This document shows positions 1 to 9,329 of a DNA stretch of 64,000 bases, piece after piece (position 1 is the first letter of the stretch; each line of letters begins with the position of its first letter). The position numbers and the translations under genes are program-made. The stretch spans positions 3,551,001 through 3,615,000 of the forward strand of contig NZ_CP026118.1 in NCBI RefSeq assembly GCF_004101865.1, given 5' to 3'. The notes below the pieces were generated by a model that worked only from the letters and a program-made list of their open reading frames with translations, was not told the origin of the DNA and did no database searches. Source of the stretch: Halobacillus litoralis (lineage in GTDB: Bacteria; Bacillota; Bacilli; Bacillales; Halobacillaceae).

Positions 1-1088
1 GTGAAGAAATAGTAGCGTTACATGAAGGCATACAATACTTCCCGGATCGTTACAAAAAAGCAAAATCAGAGCTGCCTGAACAATTGAAAGAATTAAAATA
101 CGGTTTGGACGATATGAAAGCTGAAGGCTACCGGGTTTCCCACTTTGATTTCTTGCCGGAAATACATAAATATGAGCGTTCATTGGAAGAAATGGTTGTC
201 CAACTTGAACAGGGAGACGAAACGGAAGTTGAAGAGACTTTAAATGAAATAGAAGTACGTATTCAAGAAATGTACCAACTGCTTGAAAGTGAAGCGATTG
301 CTCATCATTATGTAGAAAAACAATTGGTTCCACTTAAAGCCCAATTGGACGAACTGGACTATTTGTTGACAGATACGGAGCGGGAATTGAAAGAAATACA
401 AATCACATACCAACTGGAAGAAGAAGACTTGGAATCATATCGAGGCGTCAAGAATTGGTTCAACCAATTAAAGAATCGGATGACGAGTATCGATTTCAAA
501 CGTGAAGATGGAGAGACCTCCTATGCTGCTCTCCGGGAAGATTTAGAACAAGTCCAGGAGCAAGTGGGAGAACTTCAAGAGCAGCACGGTTATTTCAACG
601 AGCGGGTCCAGAGTCTCCGTAAAGATGAGCGTGAAGCTAAGAAGAAACTTGCTAACATGGAAGAATTACTTTTGGATACACACCGTCGTTTGAAGCGTAG
701 TAACATTCCGGGCATTCCCACTTCGATCTATGAAGATATGAAACTGGCAAGTGAGAAGGTTGATGAAGTTTTTCAAAACCTTGAGAAGCAGCCATTGGAT
801 ATGACGGTTGTTCTGGTGAAATTAGAGGAAGCTGTAGAGATGACTGAACAATTAAGCCAGGATGCGGAAAAAGTGATGGGAAAAGCACACTTTGCAGAGC
901 GAGTGATTCAGTATGGTAACCGCTACAGAAGCAAGTATCCTCTCCTGGCTGCAAAACTCTTAGAGGCAGAAGATCGATTCAGAACTTTCCATTACGATGA
1001 AGCTCTGACATTAGCAGCAGAGGCCATAAAAGAAGTGGATCCGGATTTATTTTCTAAGATTGATTTAGAAGAAGAAGTACTCGTGTAG
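1..1088 (+). CDS. ezrA: Septation ring formation regulator EzrA (3' part)
   Basis: The frame is open from base 3, so the gene starts left of the window; the visible 361 residues are roughly the C-terminal two thirds of EzrA (about 560 residues in B. subtilis). The N-terminal membrane anchor is therefore outside. What is visible is highly charged and almost entirely heptad-like coiled coil (many E, K, L, Q), as expected for the spectrin-like cytoplasmic rod that binds FtsZ and restrains Z-ring assembly. The TTG near base 84 is an internal codon, not a start. The location next to a cysteine desulfurase and thiI matches the B. subtilis ezrA neighbourhood. No frameshift is seen in the visible part. 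Confidence 0.9.
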   Translation, partial: EEIVALHEGIQYFPDRYKKAKSELPEQLKELKYGLDDMKAEGYRVSHFDFLPEIHKYERSLEEMVVQLEQGDETEVEETLNEIEVRIQEMYQLLESEAIAHHYVEKQLVPLKAQLDELDYLLTDTERELKEIQITYQLEEEDLESYRGVKNWFNQLKNRMTSIDFKREDGETSYAALREDLEQVQEQVGELQEQHGYFNERVQSLRKDEREAKKKLANMEELLLDTHRRLKRSNIPGIPTSIYEDMKLASEKVDEVFQNLEKQPLDMTVVLVKLEEAVEMTEQLSQDAEKVMGKAHFAERVIQYGNRYRSKYPLLAAKLLEAEDRFRTFHYDEALTLAAEAIKEVDPDLFSKIDLEEEVLV

Positions 1089-1099
1089 GAAGTGTTACT

Positions 1100-1438
1100 A
1101 TGAAAAAGCTTTTACTGTTTGGTTTGGGAACGGCCATGATTCTTGTGTGGACCAGCGTATTATTGCTTTTCCTGTGGTCTCCATCAAATGGAGATGACGC
1201 GGTGGGCAATCATAGCTTAGCCCTCCATTCACCTACCTCTGGCAAAACTCTTAGCGAACAAGAAACAGCGAATTTCCTGGTTGAAATACATGAACAGACC
1301 TCTGAAACCCAAACCATAATCGGGAAACAGGTTATTACAAAAAGGTGGATCGATGATGTTAATGAAGATGGAAAGCTAAGCATCGATACTCTTTTGGAAA
1401 CTCTGGAACTGGATGAATCAGAATCAGATAATAGTTGA
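1100..1438 (+). CDS. Small membrane-anchored protein with an EF-hand-like loop
   Basis: A 112-residue protein starting 11 bases after ezrA with GGAAGTG upstream, so probably cotranscribed with it. Residues 4-27 form one hydrophobic segment (membrane anchor or uncleaved signal). The rest is polar and, by charge, probably extracellular. Near the C-terminus, residues 86-96 read DVNEDGKLSID, which resembles the calcium-binding loop of dockerin/EF-hand motifs (D, N, D, G at positions 1, 3, 5, 6). Only a single loop is present and the 12th-position acidic ligand is not clear. I do not recognise a family. The gene ends at a strong terminator. Function unknown; a role with EzrA in division is only a positional guess. 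Confidence 0.6.
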   Translation: MKKLLLFGLGTAMILVWTSVLLLFLWSPSNGDDAVGNHSLALHSPTSGKTLSEQETANFLVEIHEQTSETQTIIGKQVITKRWIDDVNEDGKLSIDTLLETLELDESESDNS

Positions 1439-1474
1439 AAACAAGCACCTGCAGGTTAAGCAGGTGCTTGTTTT
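1439..1474 (+). terminator. Rho-independent terminator after ezrA unit
   Basis: A 12-bp stem (ACAAGCACCTGC pairing with GCAGGTGCTTGT) with a short loop is followed by TTTT directly after the 112-residue ORF. Confidence 0.85.
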
Positions 1475-1574
1475 ACTTTGTAAAGGCATTACCAGGGAAA
1501 TGTCGCAGTTTATTTGATAAAAATGTTATGATAAAATAATGGACTGCAATTTGAATTCAAAGGAGTCAAAGCTC

Positions 1575-2714
1575 ATGATTTATTTAGATAATAGTGCGAC
1601 AACCCGACCACTTCCGGAAGTGTTGGACAGTTTCCAGAAAGCAGCTGACCAATATTATGCGAACCCTTCCTCTGTCCATAGCTTTGGAAGCGAAGCAGAA
1701 CGTCTGTTAGAACGTTCAAGGAAACAAGCTTCCAGCTTGTTGCAGGTAGATCCTCAAGAAGTGGTATTCACCTCAGGTGGAACGGAAGGGAACAATATGG
1801 CAGTCAAGGGGATTGCTTTTCAACATCAGACGAGAGGAAAGCACTTGATTACCTCCCGAATTGAACACCCTTCTGTAATCCAGGCATTTGGTGCACTAGA
1901 GTCTTTGGGCTTTGAAGTCACTTATATAAATGTAAATAAGGATGGGAAGGTTAATCTGGAGGAGCTTAAAGGCGCTCTTAGAGAAGATACCACCCTTGTA
2001 AGTATCATGTCGGTGAATAATGAGTTAGGAACGCTCCAGCCGATTAAAGAAATAGGCCAGATATTAAAAGATTATCCAAAAATATTTTTTCATGTTGATC
2101 ATGTCCAGGGCATAGGGAAAATCGATTTACCAATAAAGGATTGGGGCATAGACTTGTGTACAATTTCCGGCCATAAAATCCATGGCTTAAAGGGTACAGG
2201 AGCGTTGGTCGTTCAAAAGTACGTGTCTTTATTTCCTTTGCTTCATGGTGGCAGTCAAGAGTCAGAAGTTCGGGCTGGTACAGAAAACCTGCCAGGGACG
2301 GTCGCTTTTGTGAAAGCTCTTCGTTTACTACACGAAGACCAAATTGGTAAGAGCGATCACTTACGCACGCTCAGGCATTTGCTGTGGACAAGTTTGAAAA
2401 AACGCTCTTATTGTCAGATCAACTCTCCTAAGGATGGAGCTCCACATATCGTCAATTTTTCGATTCCAGGCTATAAGCCGGAAGTCGTGATCCACTCCTT
2501 AGGAGAAAAGGGGATTTTCATCTCTACGAAATCAGCTTGTTCCTCAAAACAGCCAGACGTAAGTACAGTATTAAAAGCTTGTAATCTGGATCATGACCTG
2601 ACTACATCCGCTCTCAGGGTAAGCATGTCTTATCAAAATAATGAAAAAGAAATAGAGAAGTTTCTTGAAATTTTAGACACAACAGTAGAAAAATTACAGC
2701 AAACGATGGGGTGA
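1575..2714 (+). CDS. nifZ: Cysteine desulfurase, NifS/IscS family
   Basis: A PLP-dependent enzyme of 379 residues that releases sulfur from L-cysteine as a protein persulfide. The start is set at ATG 1575 (MIYLDNSATTRPL) because it follows AAAGGAG by about nine bases and matches the family N-terminus; the longer frame from 1539 adds unrelated residues. The PLP lysine is in SGHKIHG (Lys201) and the persulfide cysteine in SACSSKQ (Cys322), both intact. The stop is six bases before thiI. In B. subtilis this dedicated desulfurase (NifZ) supplies sulfur to ThiI for tRNA 4-thiouridine, and the gene pairing here supports the same partnership. Confidence 0.92.
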   Translation: MIYLDNSATTRPLPEVLDSFQKAADQYYANPSSVHSFGSEAERLLERSRKQASSLLQVDPQEVVFTSGGTEGNNMAVKGIAFQHQTRGKHLITSRIEHPSVIQAFGALESLGFEVTYINVNKDGKVNLEELKGALREDTTLVSIMSVNNELGTLQPIKEIGQILKDYPKIFFHVDHVQGIGKIDLPIKDWGIDLCTISGHKIHGLKGTGALVVQKYVSLFPLLHGGSQESEVRAGTENLPGTVAFVKALRLLHEDQIGKSDHLRTLRHLLWTSLKKRSYCQINSPKDGAPHIVNFSIPGYKPEVVIHSLGEKGIFISTKSACSSKQPDVSTVLKACNLDHDLTTSALRVSMSYQNNEKEIEKFLEILDTTVEKLQQTMG

Positions 2715-2720
2715 GTATCA

Positions 2721-3938
2721 ATGAATTTTGATCGTATAATGATTCGATATGGAGAAATGGCTCTAAAAGGAAAAAATAAAAAAGCATTTGAACAGAAGTT
2801 ACAGAGCAATATCGCACGTATGTTAAGAAAACATCCTGAAACAACCATTCAAAAAACTCAAGGACGAATGTTCGTTCATCTGAATGGCGAAGACCCTCAT
2901 GAAGTTATGCAAAAGTGTCAGAATGTGTTTGGTATCCATAGTCTCAGTTTTACTGTAAAGGTGGAAAAAGAAGAAGAACAAATGAAAGAGGCTGTTCTAT
3001 TGGCTTTTAATGAGGCGAATGATGCTAAGTCGTTTAAAATATCTTCCAAACGAACGGATAAGACATTTCCTATACCATCTCAAGAAATGAATCCTATACT
3101 CGGTGGTCATATCTTAAGGAATACAGAGAATGTAAAGGTCGATGTCCACAATCCTGATGTCGAAATAAAAGTGGAAGTTCGTCATGAAGGAACTTATGTA
3201 ACCGCGCAGGACTACCCGGGGGGTGGGGGTTTACCTGTTGGAACCACGGGTAAAAGTTTGCTTATGCTTTCCGGCGGTATCGACAGTCCTGTCTCTGGTT
3301 ACCTGACAATGAAGCGGGGAGTTGAGATTGATGCTGTTCACTTTCATTCACCTCCATACACTAGTGAACGCGCCAAGCAGAAAGTCATAGATTTAGCCCA
3401 GGAATTGGCAAAATACGGGTCAAAAATCAACATTCATGTTATTCCATTCACAGGTATTCAACAAAAAATCCACAGGGAGATGCCTGAGGGTTATAGTATG
3501 ACAATCATGAGGCGAATGATGATGAGAATCAGTGAAAAGGTCGCTTCAAAAGAGAATATTTTGTCGCTTACAACAGGAGAAAGTCTTGGCCAAGTGGCAA
3601 GTCAAACGATGGAGAGTATGAACACGATCAATGAAGTGACCAATTATCCGATCGTTCGTCCGTTAGTCTCTATGGATAAACTTGAAATCATTGACATCGC
3701 TCGTAAAATCGGAACCTATGACATTTCCATACGCCCGTTTGAAGACTGTTGTACAGTGTTTGTTCCAAAAGCACCTAAAACTAAACCGAATCGGGAAAAG
3801 GCGAATTATTATGAATCCAACGCAGATTTCACCCAAGATATCGAGGACGCCCTGGAAGAATCCTATGTTATTGAAGTGACCGCAGACCACGTTAAAACAA
3901 ATCAGCAGAAAGACGATGAATTCAGTGATTTGTTATAA
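2721..3938 (+). CDS. thiI: tRNA 4-thiouridine synthase ThiI
   Basis: 405 residues. Activates U8 of tRNA by adenylation and transfers sulfur to make 4-thiouridine. There is an N-terminal ferredoxin-like/THUMP region (about residues 1-165), then the PP-loop SGGIDSP at residues 184-190. The protein ends without a rhodanese domain, as in the short Bacillus type. It therefore needs an outside sulfur relay, consistent with the desulfurase gene immediately upstream. The start ATG 2721 follows GGGGTGAG. A terminator follows the stop. Confidence 0.93.
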   Translation: MNFDRIMIRYGEMALKGKNKKAFEQKLQSNIARMLRKHPETTIQKTQGRMFVHLNGEDPHEVMQKCQNVFGIHSLSFTVKVEKEEEQMKEAVLLAFNEANDAKSFKISSKRTDKTFPIPSQEMNPILGGHILRNTENVKVDVHNPDVEIKVEVRHEGTYVTAQDYPGGGGLPVGTTGKSLLMLSGGIDSPVSGYLTMKRGVEIDAVHFHSPPYTSERAKQKVIDLAQELAKYGSKINIHVIPFTGIQQKIHREMPEGYSMTIMRRMMMRISEKVASKENILSLTTGESLGQVASQTMESMNTINEVTNYPIVRPLVSMDKLEIIDIARKIGTYDISIRPFEDCCTVFVPKAPKTKPNREKANYYESNADFTQDIEDALEESYVIEVTADHVKTNQQKDDEFSDLL

Positions 3939-3946
3939 TCTCAGAT

Positions 3947-3981
3947 AAAAGCTCCTGCCTGGAAGAGGTAGGAGCTTTTTT
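3947..3981 (+). terminator. Terminator after thiI
   Basis: AAAAGCTCCT pairs with AGGAGCTTTT in a hairpin ending in a T run, nine bases after the thiI stop. Confidence 0.85.
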
Positions 3982-4146
3982 AACATCCAGGACATTTATT
4001 AAATGCAATCCTGGGAAAGAAGGAGGCAGGATAAGCCACGCTATGTTCCATTGTACCTGTCATTTTGTTATTAATGGGTCAAGATAGTTCTCTTTTTATG
4101 GAATTTATGATATAGGTAGTACTAAAAGGTGAGAGGGAGTGCCGAA

Positions 4147-5733
4147 ATGAAGCTTTGGTATGGTGGGAAAATCTATACAATGAAAAACGAAGGAGAATGG
4201 GTAGAAGCAGTAGTTACTTCAGAAGGGCAAATCGTTGCCGTTGGGGACACACCAGATCTGTTCTCGGCTTATGAAAATAAAATCACACAAGAACACGATT
4301 TAAAAGGTGCCGTTATGTATCCAGGATTTACAGATAGTCATTTGCATATCATCGGACATGGTGAAAGATTGATGCGTCTTGATTTAACCTTCATGAAATC
4401 TGCAGAAGAGGTTAAACAAGCATTGGAGCTCCATGTAGAGCAGGTGCCGCCAGGTGAATGGATTATCGGTGATGGTTGGAATGAAAACCAGTGGGAAGAT
4501 AAACGCATCATACATAAGGATGAGCTGGATGAAATTTCTTCAGAGCACCCAATGATGCTGACTAGGGTATGCCGCCATGCCCTTTTAGCAAATACAAAAG
4601 CGATGGAGCTTGCTGGCATTACTGAAGAAACGAAAGACCCGCAAGGAGGAGTTATTGTAAGAGATGAAGATGGGGCAGCTTCAGGGTACTTTCATGACCA
4701 GGCTCAGGATTTGGTCAAAAAAGCGATGCCGGAAGTTACGCCGGAATATTTACGCAAAGCAACTGATTTAGCAGTGAAGGATATGCATGCCTATGGTTTA
4801 GTTGGAGGTCATAGTGAAGACCTCAACTATTATGGTGGATTTCGAAAAACTTATGATGCCTTTCAACATGTGATTGATGGGAAGGAAACGAAATTCAGAG
4901 CACATCTATTAATTCACCATGGTGTTATCGAGGATGTTGATAAAGAGCAATTAGGTTATAAGCAAGGAACAGATTTTGTGGAATTAGGAGCGTTGAAAAT
5001 CTTTTCCGATGGGGCGTTGGGAGGACGGACAGCTTGGTTGAATGAGCCTTATGCTGATGCTCCAGGAAAATATGGGGTAGCGATTCATACTAAAGAGGAG
5101 CTTGCGGGGCTTGTTGATGAGGCTAGGAAACGTGCTATGCCTGTAGCGGTACATGCGATCGGGGACGGAGCTGTCGAAGCTGTGGCACAGGCGATTAAAG
5201 CTAATCCATTGCAGAATGGGGAACGTGACCGTATTATTCATGCTCAGATTTTAAGTCCATCCCTCATTGAGAAGTTACAGGAATTAGATGTAGTTCTGGA
5301 TATCCAGCCTACATTTGTTGCATCAGATTTTCCCTGGGTTATAGAACGCTTAGGTAATATGCGTCTGAAAAATTCATATTCCTGGAAGACTCTGCTCGAT
5401 GCAGGGGTTAAATGTGCCGGAGGATCTGATGCACCGATAGAAGAAATAAACCCTTTACTAGGTATCCGGGCGGCTGTGGACCGTCGTGCCACCTACGATC
5501 ATGCTGTCTATCAAGCAGAAGAAAAGCTATCTGTTTATGAAGCCGTATCCCTTTACACAAAAGGAAGCGCACAAGCAATCCATAAAGAAGATGAACAAGG
5601 TATGATACAGGAAGGGTTTCTGGCTGATTTCACTGTGCTGGACAGAGACCTGTTTGCTCTGAAGCCTCATGAATTAGCTGACGCTAACGTCACGATGACA
5701 GTGGTAGATGGAGATATCGTCTATCAACGCTAG
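4147..5733 (+). CDS. YtcJ-like amidohydrolase
   Basis: A 528-residue metal-dependent amidohydrolase. The start is set at ATG 4147 (MKLWYGGKIYTM) after GAGAGGGAG; a GTG 18 bases upstream lies within the binding site. The composite beta-sandwich N-terminus leads into the metal motif DSHLHIIGHG (His65 and His67), with further conserved pieces VAVHAIGDGA and GGSDAPI near the C-terminal part. These are typical of the amidohydrolase_3 / YtcJ family. The substrate of this family is not established in Bacillus. It is a single-gene unit between two terminators and convergent with the NAD kinase gene. Confidence 0.85.
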   Translation: MKLWYGGKIYTMKNEGEWVEAVVTSEGQIVAVGDTPDLFSAYENKITQEHDLKGAVMYPGFTDSHLHIIGHGERLMRLDLTFMKSAEEVKQALELHVEQVPPGEWIIGDGWNENQWEDKRIIHKDELDEISSEHPMMLTRVCRHALLANTKAMELAGITEETKDPQGGVIVRDEDGAASGYFHDQAQDLVKKAMPEVTPEYLRKATDLAVKDMHAYGLVGGHSEDLNYYGGFRKTYDAFQHVIDGKETKFRAHLLIHHGVIEDVDKEQLGYKQGTDFVELGALKIFSDGALGGRTAWLNEPYADAPGKYGVAIHTKEELAGLVDEARKRAMPVAVHAIGDGAVEAVAQAIKANPLQNGERDRIIHAQILSPSLIEKLQELDVVLDIQPTFVASDFPWVIERLGNMRLKNSYSWKTLLDAGVKCAGGSDAPIEEINPLLGIRAAVDRRATYDHAVYQAEEKLSVYEAVSLYTKGSAQAIHKEDEQGMIQEGFLADFTVLDRDLFALKPHELADANVTMTVVDGDIVYQR

Positions 5734-5788
5734 ACAATTAGATGATCCTTTGTATTTATGATGATGATTCGATAATTAAATGCAACAG

Positions 5789-5834
5789 AAAACAGCCAGG
5801 TTGGTTTTTCTTTTCCAACTCTGGCTGTTTTTCT
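5789..5834. terminator. Bidirectional terminator between ytcJ and NAD kinase
   Basis: ACAGCCAG pairs with CTGGCTGT, extended by TTGG/CCAA, with a T run on the + side and an A run on the left (T run for the minus strand). It lies between convergent genes. Confidence 0.75.
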
Positions 5835-5879
5835 TTATCAAGCTTTTCTAATTTTTATTACCTACATATAGATCCGAGC

Positions 5880-6686
5880 CTAATCTAAAAAGGTGCGTTG
5901 GACCCGGTTCCAGTACGTATTGTCCTTTAATTTGACGGTTTTAATGACTTGGTTGCTCAGATTGACGGTAACATCATGAATGTTTCTGATAGAAAAGGCT
6001 TCGTTATCCATTCCAATGAGTGGGTGATCGTTACCGTCTTGGCGGACAGTGAGTTTCAATGTGCGTTCACCGCTCAGAATGAAAGATGATCCAAGGGTAC
6101 GGTACCTGTTGTTATTCAAAGAGGCGAGTTCGCTGATCTGGAAACAAGGGAGCTTTGGATCTACGACGGCTCCTTTTGTTGATTTATTATATCCAGTACT
6201 CCCCGTCGGCGTAGCTATTATTAAGCCATCACCACGGAACGTTTCAAAAAGCAGGTCATCAATGTATACATCTATTACAATCGATTTGATCAATGTGGAA
6301 CGAACACTGCATTCATTTAAACAGTGAAAGGTCGATTCGTTATTAATGGTCGTTTCAATCAATGGAAACCTTCTGACTTCCACTTCAGAATTTTTCATGG
6401 CGTCAATCATTTCATCATGATCATCGATATCGAAATCGCAATATAGGCCAGCTTCATTTTGACTTCTTATTCCGACGTACAGACAATCTTGACGGAAGCC
6501 TGTTTTACGAACAGCTTGCAAGAATGTGCCATCTCCACCAACTGCAATGATGATGTTTGCTTCACGGGAGTCTTCGACGACATGGAAATCGTTGTCTCTG
6601 GCTAATTGGAACAGAGATTCCAACTTATCATTCAATTCTTTATTTTGATGATAATAAAAGAATAGGTTTCTACGGTGATCGTTCAT
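5880..6686 (-). CDS. ppnKB: NAD kinase
   Basis: 268 residues. Phosphorylates NAD to NADP. The diagnostic GGDGT motif is at residues 50-54, the LNEC motif at about 118, and PTGSTGYNKS further on forms the nucleotide site. Length and motifs match the second Bacillus paralogue (PpnKB/YtdI), which in B. subtilis also lies near ytcJ, ytxK and ackA. ATG start with AGGAGG upstream on the minus strand. It is a single gene, with a 231-base divergent gap before ytxK. Confidence 0.92.
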   Translation of the reverse strand: MNDHRRNLFFYYHQNKELNDKLESLFQLARDNDFHVVEDSREANIIIAVGGDGTFLQAVRKTGFRQDCLYVGIRSQNEAGLYCDFDIDDHDEMIDAMKNSEVEVRRFPLIETTINNESTFHCLNECSVRSTLIKSIVIDVYIDDLLFETFRGDGLIIATPTGSTGYNKSTKGAVVDPKLPCFQISELASLNNNRYRTLGSSFILSGERTLKLTVRQDGNDHPLIGMDNEAFSIRNIHDVTVNLSNQVIKTVKLKDNTYWNRVQRTFLD

Positions 6687-6917
6687 AAAACATCCTCCTC
6701 TTATGTATAGCTTGTAGTCATTTTACCATTTCATTCTTGTAACCGCACACAATATTCACAAGAATCGGTAAAGTTTATCATTGTTGAATTGAGAAGTAGA
6801 TTCCGATATGGTTGAGTTAGATAAAAATGCAAAAATGTACGTTTGTGTCGGCACATCAGTGTTGGAAAGCTGTGCAGCTAATTTTATGAATTCCTCGACA
6901 GTGAAGGAGAATGATTT

Positions 6918-7910
6918 ATGAAGCAAGAGCAAGTGGAAAAGCTATTTCAATGGGTGGATGAAACAGCCACCACCATTTCAGAAGATATGAATATCACATA
7001 CCTTGAAGCGATTGCGGAAACAATGGACGTGCTTTTTAATGGTCAACCTTTTGATGATATGAGTGAAGGGTTGCAGACACACCTGACTAATGAACTCTTG
7101 AAAATGAAAAAAGAAGAATTTGAAAAAGAAGAAATCAGAAAGGCTACACAACTTACCATTCTTAAAGGAATGAAAGGCGCTACTCAGCAACAGCATTTGA
7201 TTACTCCGGATTCAGTTGCTATGTTCATGGGTTACTTAGCTTCAAAATTGTTTGAAGACCAGAAGGAATTAAAGTTATTTGATCCCGCTTCCGGTAGTGG
7301 TAATTTAATCACCTCTGTCATGAACCAGCTGGAGATGGATTTAACAGCCTATGCCAGCGAGGTGGACCCCACTTTGATTCAATTGGCAGTGGCTAATGCC
7401 AACCTTCAAAAGAACGAAATTGAATTTTTCCACCAGGACAGTTTAGCTCCTTTCTTGATGGAGCCGGTAGATTTCGTATTGGCTGATCTGCCTGTGGGAT
7501 ACTACCCCGACGATGTCCAGGCTTCTCGATATAAGCTGAAAGCCGGAGATGGGCTTTCATATGCTCACCATTTGTTTATCGAGCAAGGATTGAATTACAC
7601 AAAAGAAGGCGGATACCTGATGTTTATCGTACCGAACTTCCTGTTTGATAGTGATCAGTCCAAAGCTTTGAATTCTTTTTTGAGAGAAGAGGCTCATATT
7701 GTAGGTATGCTTCAGTTGTCTGATTCTCTATTCAAAGATGAAAAGCATGGTAAAAGTATATTAATTCTTCAGAAAAAAGGAAACGGTGCTGAAGCTCCAA
7801 AACAAGCCTTGCTGGCGAAGTTACCTTCATTCAAAAATCCAGATGCCATGTCCGATATTTTGGGGCAGATGAATCAATGGTTTGATGATTATAAAGCAAA
7901 GCAATTGTGA
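6918..7910 (+). CDS. ytxK: YtxK-family class I SAM-dependent methyltransferase
   Basis: 330 residues. A helical N-terminal part (1-90) precedes a Rossmann methyltransferase core with the SAM motif FDPASGSGNL at residues 121-130. A motif-IV-like sequence, DLPVGYYP, starts at residue 190, where N6-adenine methyltransferases carry N/D-PP-Y/F. The fold resembles type I restriction modification subunits, but no specificity or restriction gene is nearby. The gene precedes ackA as in other Bacillaceae, so it is a chromosomal housekeeping member. The substrate is unknown. Confidence 0.85.
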   Translation: MKQEQVEKLFQWVDETATTISEDMNITYLEAIAETMDVLFNGQPFDDMSEGLQTHLTNELLKMKKEEFEKEEIRKATQLTILKGMKGATQQQHLITPDSVAMFMGYLASKLFEDQKELKLFDPASGSGNLITSVMNQLEMDLTAYASEVDPTLIQLAVANANLQKNEIEFFHQDSLAPFLMEPVDFVLADLPVGYYPDDVQASRYKLKAGDGLSYAHHLFIEQGLNYTKEGGYLMFIVPNFLFDSDQSKALNSFLREEAHIVGMLQLSDSLFKDEKHGKSILILQKKGNGAEAPKQALLAKLPSFKNPDAMSDILGQMNQWFDDYKAKQL

Positions 7911-7928
7911 GAAAATACCGAATATAAC

Positions 7929-7943
7929 AAGTAAACGTTATCA
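7929..7943 (+). promoter_or_regulatory. cre (CcpA) site upstream of ackA
   Basis: AAGTAAACGTTATCA matches the cre consensus WTGNAANCGNWNNCW with one mismatch (A for T at position 2). If the ackA promoter is the one proposed at 7957-7985, the site is centred near -56, the position at which CcpA activates ackA in B. subtilis. Confidence 0.65.
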
Positions 7944-7956
7944 TATCTTATCCACC

Positions 7957-7985
7957 TTGAAATCGGTGATGACGGGTGATTAAAT
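7957..7985 (+). promoter_or_regulatory. Possible sigma-A promoter of ackA
   Basis: TTGAAA, 17 bases, then TTAAAT. The -10 is weak, which fits a gene needing CcpA activation. A competing -10-like TAGAAT at 7994 lacks a good -35. Confidence 0.4.
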
Positions 7986-8033
7986 AGTAGTGGTAGAATA
8001 TTATGAACCTAAAACTTAAGGGGATGAGCAACA

Positions 8034-9224
8034 TTGAGTAATAAAATTCTTGCTATAAACGCAGGCAGTTCATCACTGAAATTCCAATTGATTGAAATGC
8101 CTGAAGAAACAGTCATTACCAAGGGCCTTGTTGAACGAATCGGCCTTGATGACGCAGTTTTCACAATAGAAGTAAATGATGAAAAAGATAAATCCGTTAC
8201 AGATATCCCAGACCATGGCGAAGCAGTAAGACTGCTTTTAGATAAACTGACAGCTAACGGGATTATTGAGTCTCTTGAAGAAATAAATGGTGTAGGACAC
8301 CGTGTCGTCCATGGTGGCGAGCGTTTCAGTGATTCTGTTCTTATCACAGATGAAGTCATTGAAGAGATTGAAGAAGTTTCTGACCTGGCTCCATTGCATA
8401 ACCCAGCCAACCTGACAGGCATCAATTCGTTCCGTGAAGTTCTGCCGAATGTACCTCATGTAGCTGTTTTTGATACTGCGTTCCACCAGTCTATGCCGGA
8501 ACAATCCTACCTTTACAGCTTGCCTTATGAATATTATCAAGAGTACGGGATCAGGAAGTATGGTTTCCATGGTACTTCTCACAAGTATGTATCAGAGCGT
8601 GCCTCTGAAATGCTTGGGCGCCCTGTAGACCAGCTGCGTCTGCTTTCCTGCCACCTGGGTAACGGAGCAAGTATTGCGGCGATCGAAGGCGGGAAATCTA
8701 TAGATACGTCTATGGGATTCACTCCACTTGCAGGGGTAACAATGGGCACACGTTCTGGTAACATTGATCCTGCTTTAATTCCTTTCATTATGGATAAGAC
8801 AGGGAAGACAGCAAACGAAGTCATGAACGTATTGAATAAAGAAAGTGGCATGCTCGCTCTTTCCGGATTCTCCAGCGATTTAAGGGACATTGAACAGCGT
8901 GCAGAAGAAGGGGATGAGCGGGCCGAGTTAGCACTGGAAGTATTCGCCGCGCGTATCCACAAATATATTGGATCATATGCTGCAAGAATGCATGGAATCG
9001 ACGGAATCATTTTCACAGCGGGGGTCGGTGAAAATAGCACTTCTATTCGTGAGCGTGTATTGAAAGGTTTAGAGTTCATGGGTGTTTATTGGGACCCTGC
9101 TCTTAACCAAGTACGTGGTAAAGAAGCGTTCGTCAACTATCCGCACTCACCGGTTAAAGTCATGATCATTCCGACGAATGAGGAAGTCATGATTGCTCGT
9201 GATACAGTTGAAAAAGGACTATAA
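8034..9224 (+). CDS. ackA: Acetate kinase
   Basis: 396 residues. Converts acetyl phosphate and ADP to acetate and ATP in overflow metabolism. It starts at TTG 8034 after AAGGGGATG. Family signatures are intact: NAGSSSLKF at residues 9-17, [11 protein letters not shown] with the substrate arginine at 90, [10 protein letters not shown] with the catalytic Asp147, and [10 protein letters not shown]. Terminator-bounded monocistronic gene downstream of ytxK, with a cre-like site upstream. Confidence 0.96.
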   Translation: MSNKILAINAGSSSLKFQLIEMPEETVITKGLVERIGLDDAVFTIEVNDEKDKSVTDIPDHGEAVRLLLDKLTANGIIESLEEINGVGHRVVHGGERFSDSVLITDEVIEEIEEVSDLAPLHNPANLTGINSFREVLPNVPHVAVFDTAFHQSMPEQSYLYSLPYEYYQEYGIRKYGFHGTSHKYVSERASEMLGRPVDQLRLLSCHLGNGASIAAIEGGKSIDTSMGFTPLAGVTMGTRSGNIDPALIPFIMDKTGKTANEVMNVLNKESGMLALSGFSSDLRDIEQRAEEGDERAELALEVFAARIHKYIGSYAARMHGIDGIIFTAGVGENSTSIRERVLKGLEFMGVYWDPALNQVRGKEAFVNYPHSPVKVMIIPTNEEVMIARDTVEKGL

Positions 9225-9230
9225 TGTAGT

Positions 9231-9277
9231 AAAAGCAATTGCTCTTTGTTTTGACATCGAGCAATTGCTTTTTTTTA
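9231..9277 (+). terminator. Terminator after ackA
   Basis: AAAAGCAATTGCTC pairs with GAGCAATTGCTTTT, followed by a run of T. Confidence 0.88.
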
Positions 9278-9329
9278 AGCTTTCAGGCTACAATATATGG
9301 TAAGACACAAAGTCCAAGGGGGAAGCGCT

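Noticed and set aside
6918..7910. YtxK as part of a restriction-modification or phage defence system
   Set aside because: No restriction or specificity gene nearby; conserved housekeeping position before ackA.
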